DNA of 64,000 nt from Citricoccus alkalitolerans. Its GTDB lineage: Bacteria > Actinomycetota > Actinomycetes > Actinomycetales > Micrococcaceae. The DNA lies in contig NZ_BAAALH010000001.1 in assembly GCF_039528175.1 (NCBI RefSeq), positions 248,001 through 312,000 of the forward strand. Direction: 5' to 3'. Of the stretch, positions 64,000-64,000 are shown piece by piece. Each line of letters starts with the position of its first letter. The first letter of the stretch is position 1. The notes below the pieces were generated by a model that was given only the letters and a program-made list of their open reading frames with translations, did not search any database and was not told the origin of the DNA. Both the position numbers and the translations under genes were made by a program.

Positions 64000-64000
64000 G

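Overview
The window is high-GC DNA with short intergenic gaps, many GTG/TTG starts, stop/start overlaps (ATGA, GTGA) and TAnnnT-type -10 boxes. Gene content points to an actinobacterium of the Micrococcales, most likely Micrococcaceae (Citricoccus/Micrococcus/Arthrobacter-like): actinobacterial acyl-CoA carboxylase subunits including a small epsilon subunit, an LpdA-type flavoprotein, a class III cyclase with an Rv1264-like N-terminus, a long LigA, an SLH-anchored surface protein and Acr3/ArsC arsenic genes. The genus is inference. A 44-base N run (18234-18277) shows this is a draft scaffold.

Left edge (1-2100): a decaying stretch. It holds a truncated paralogue of the lipid-anchored/secreted propeller-like protein encoded at 4511-5563, a membrane protein that has lost its start by a one-base shift, a methyltransferase remnant with two in-frame stops, and two small conserved actinobacterial proteins. 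2196-5563 carries a membrane-anchored protein, an MFS transporter and the intact propeller-like protein. 5834-9835 (minus) is a 1333-residue S-layer-homology surface protein. 10073-23700 is mostly housekeeping: glmU-prs, a DUF2505 protein, mfd, an acyltransferase cut by the assembly gap, deoC, a phosphohexomutase, a purine nucleoside phosphorylase and lpdA. 23870-34231 (minus) holds two MFS transporters and the acyl-CoA carboxylase genes (alpha; beta plus epsilon), with maf, a DUF885 protein and a GyrI-like protein between them. birA, which biotinylates the carboxylase, is divergent from the beta subunit. A shared 17-bp near-palindrome sits upstream of both carboxylase transcription units.

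37414-55572 is the most interesting block: a tightly coupled plus-strand operon. It encodes a 2063-residue exported Ig-like/fibronectin-III protein, a MoxR AAA+ ATPase, a DUF58 protein, a transglutaminase-like membrane protein lacking its catalytic cysteine, an RDD-FHA membrane protein, a PP2C phosphatase, an FHA/zinc-ribbon protein, a transmembrane Ser/Thr kinase and an FHA-winged-helix protein. It reads as a phospho-signalling module (kinase, phosphatase, three FHA readers) coupled to an envelope assembly module (MoxR, DUF58, transglutaminase fold) acting with a giant surface protein. The family types are known; I know of no experimental description of the combined system.

55719-64000 carries an arylsulfotransferase-like lipoprotein, ligA, suhB, a membrane glutaredoxin, two small proteins and an arsenic pair (a double-domain ArsC and Acr3).

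Across the window a short palindromic repeat (core TTTGCGGGCAGAAATT) occurs at least three times: twice between convergent genes and once, in frame, inside the FHA/zinc-ribbon gene. Several genes (mfd, ligA, birA, the arylsulfotransferase, the SLH protein) have a -10 box placed so that the transcript would begin at or next to the start codon, suggesting leaderless mRNAs. No tRNA, rRNA, insertion sequence or CRISPR array was seen.
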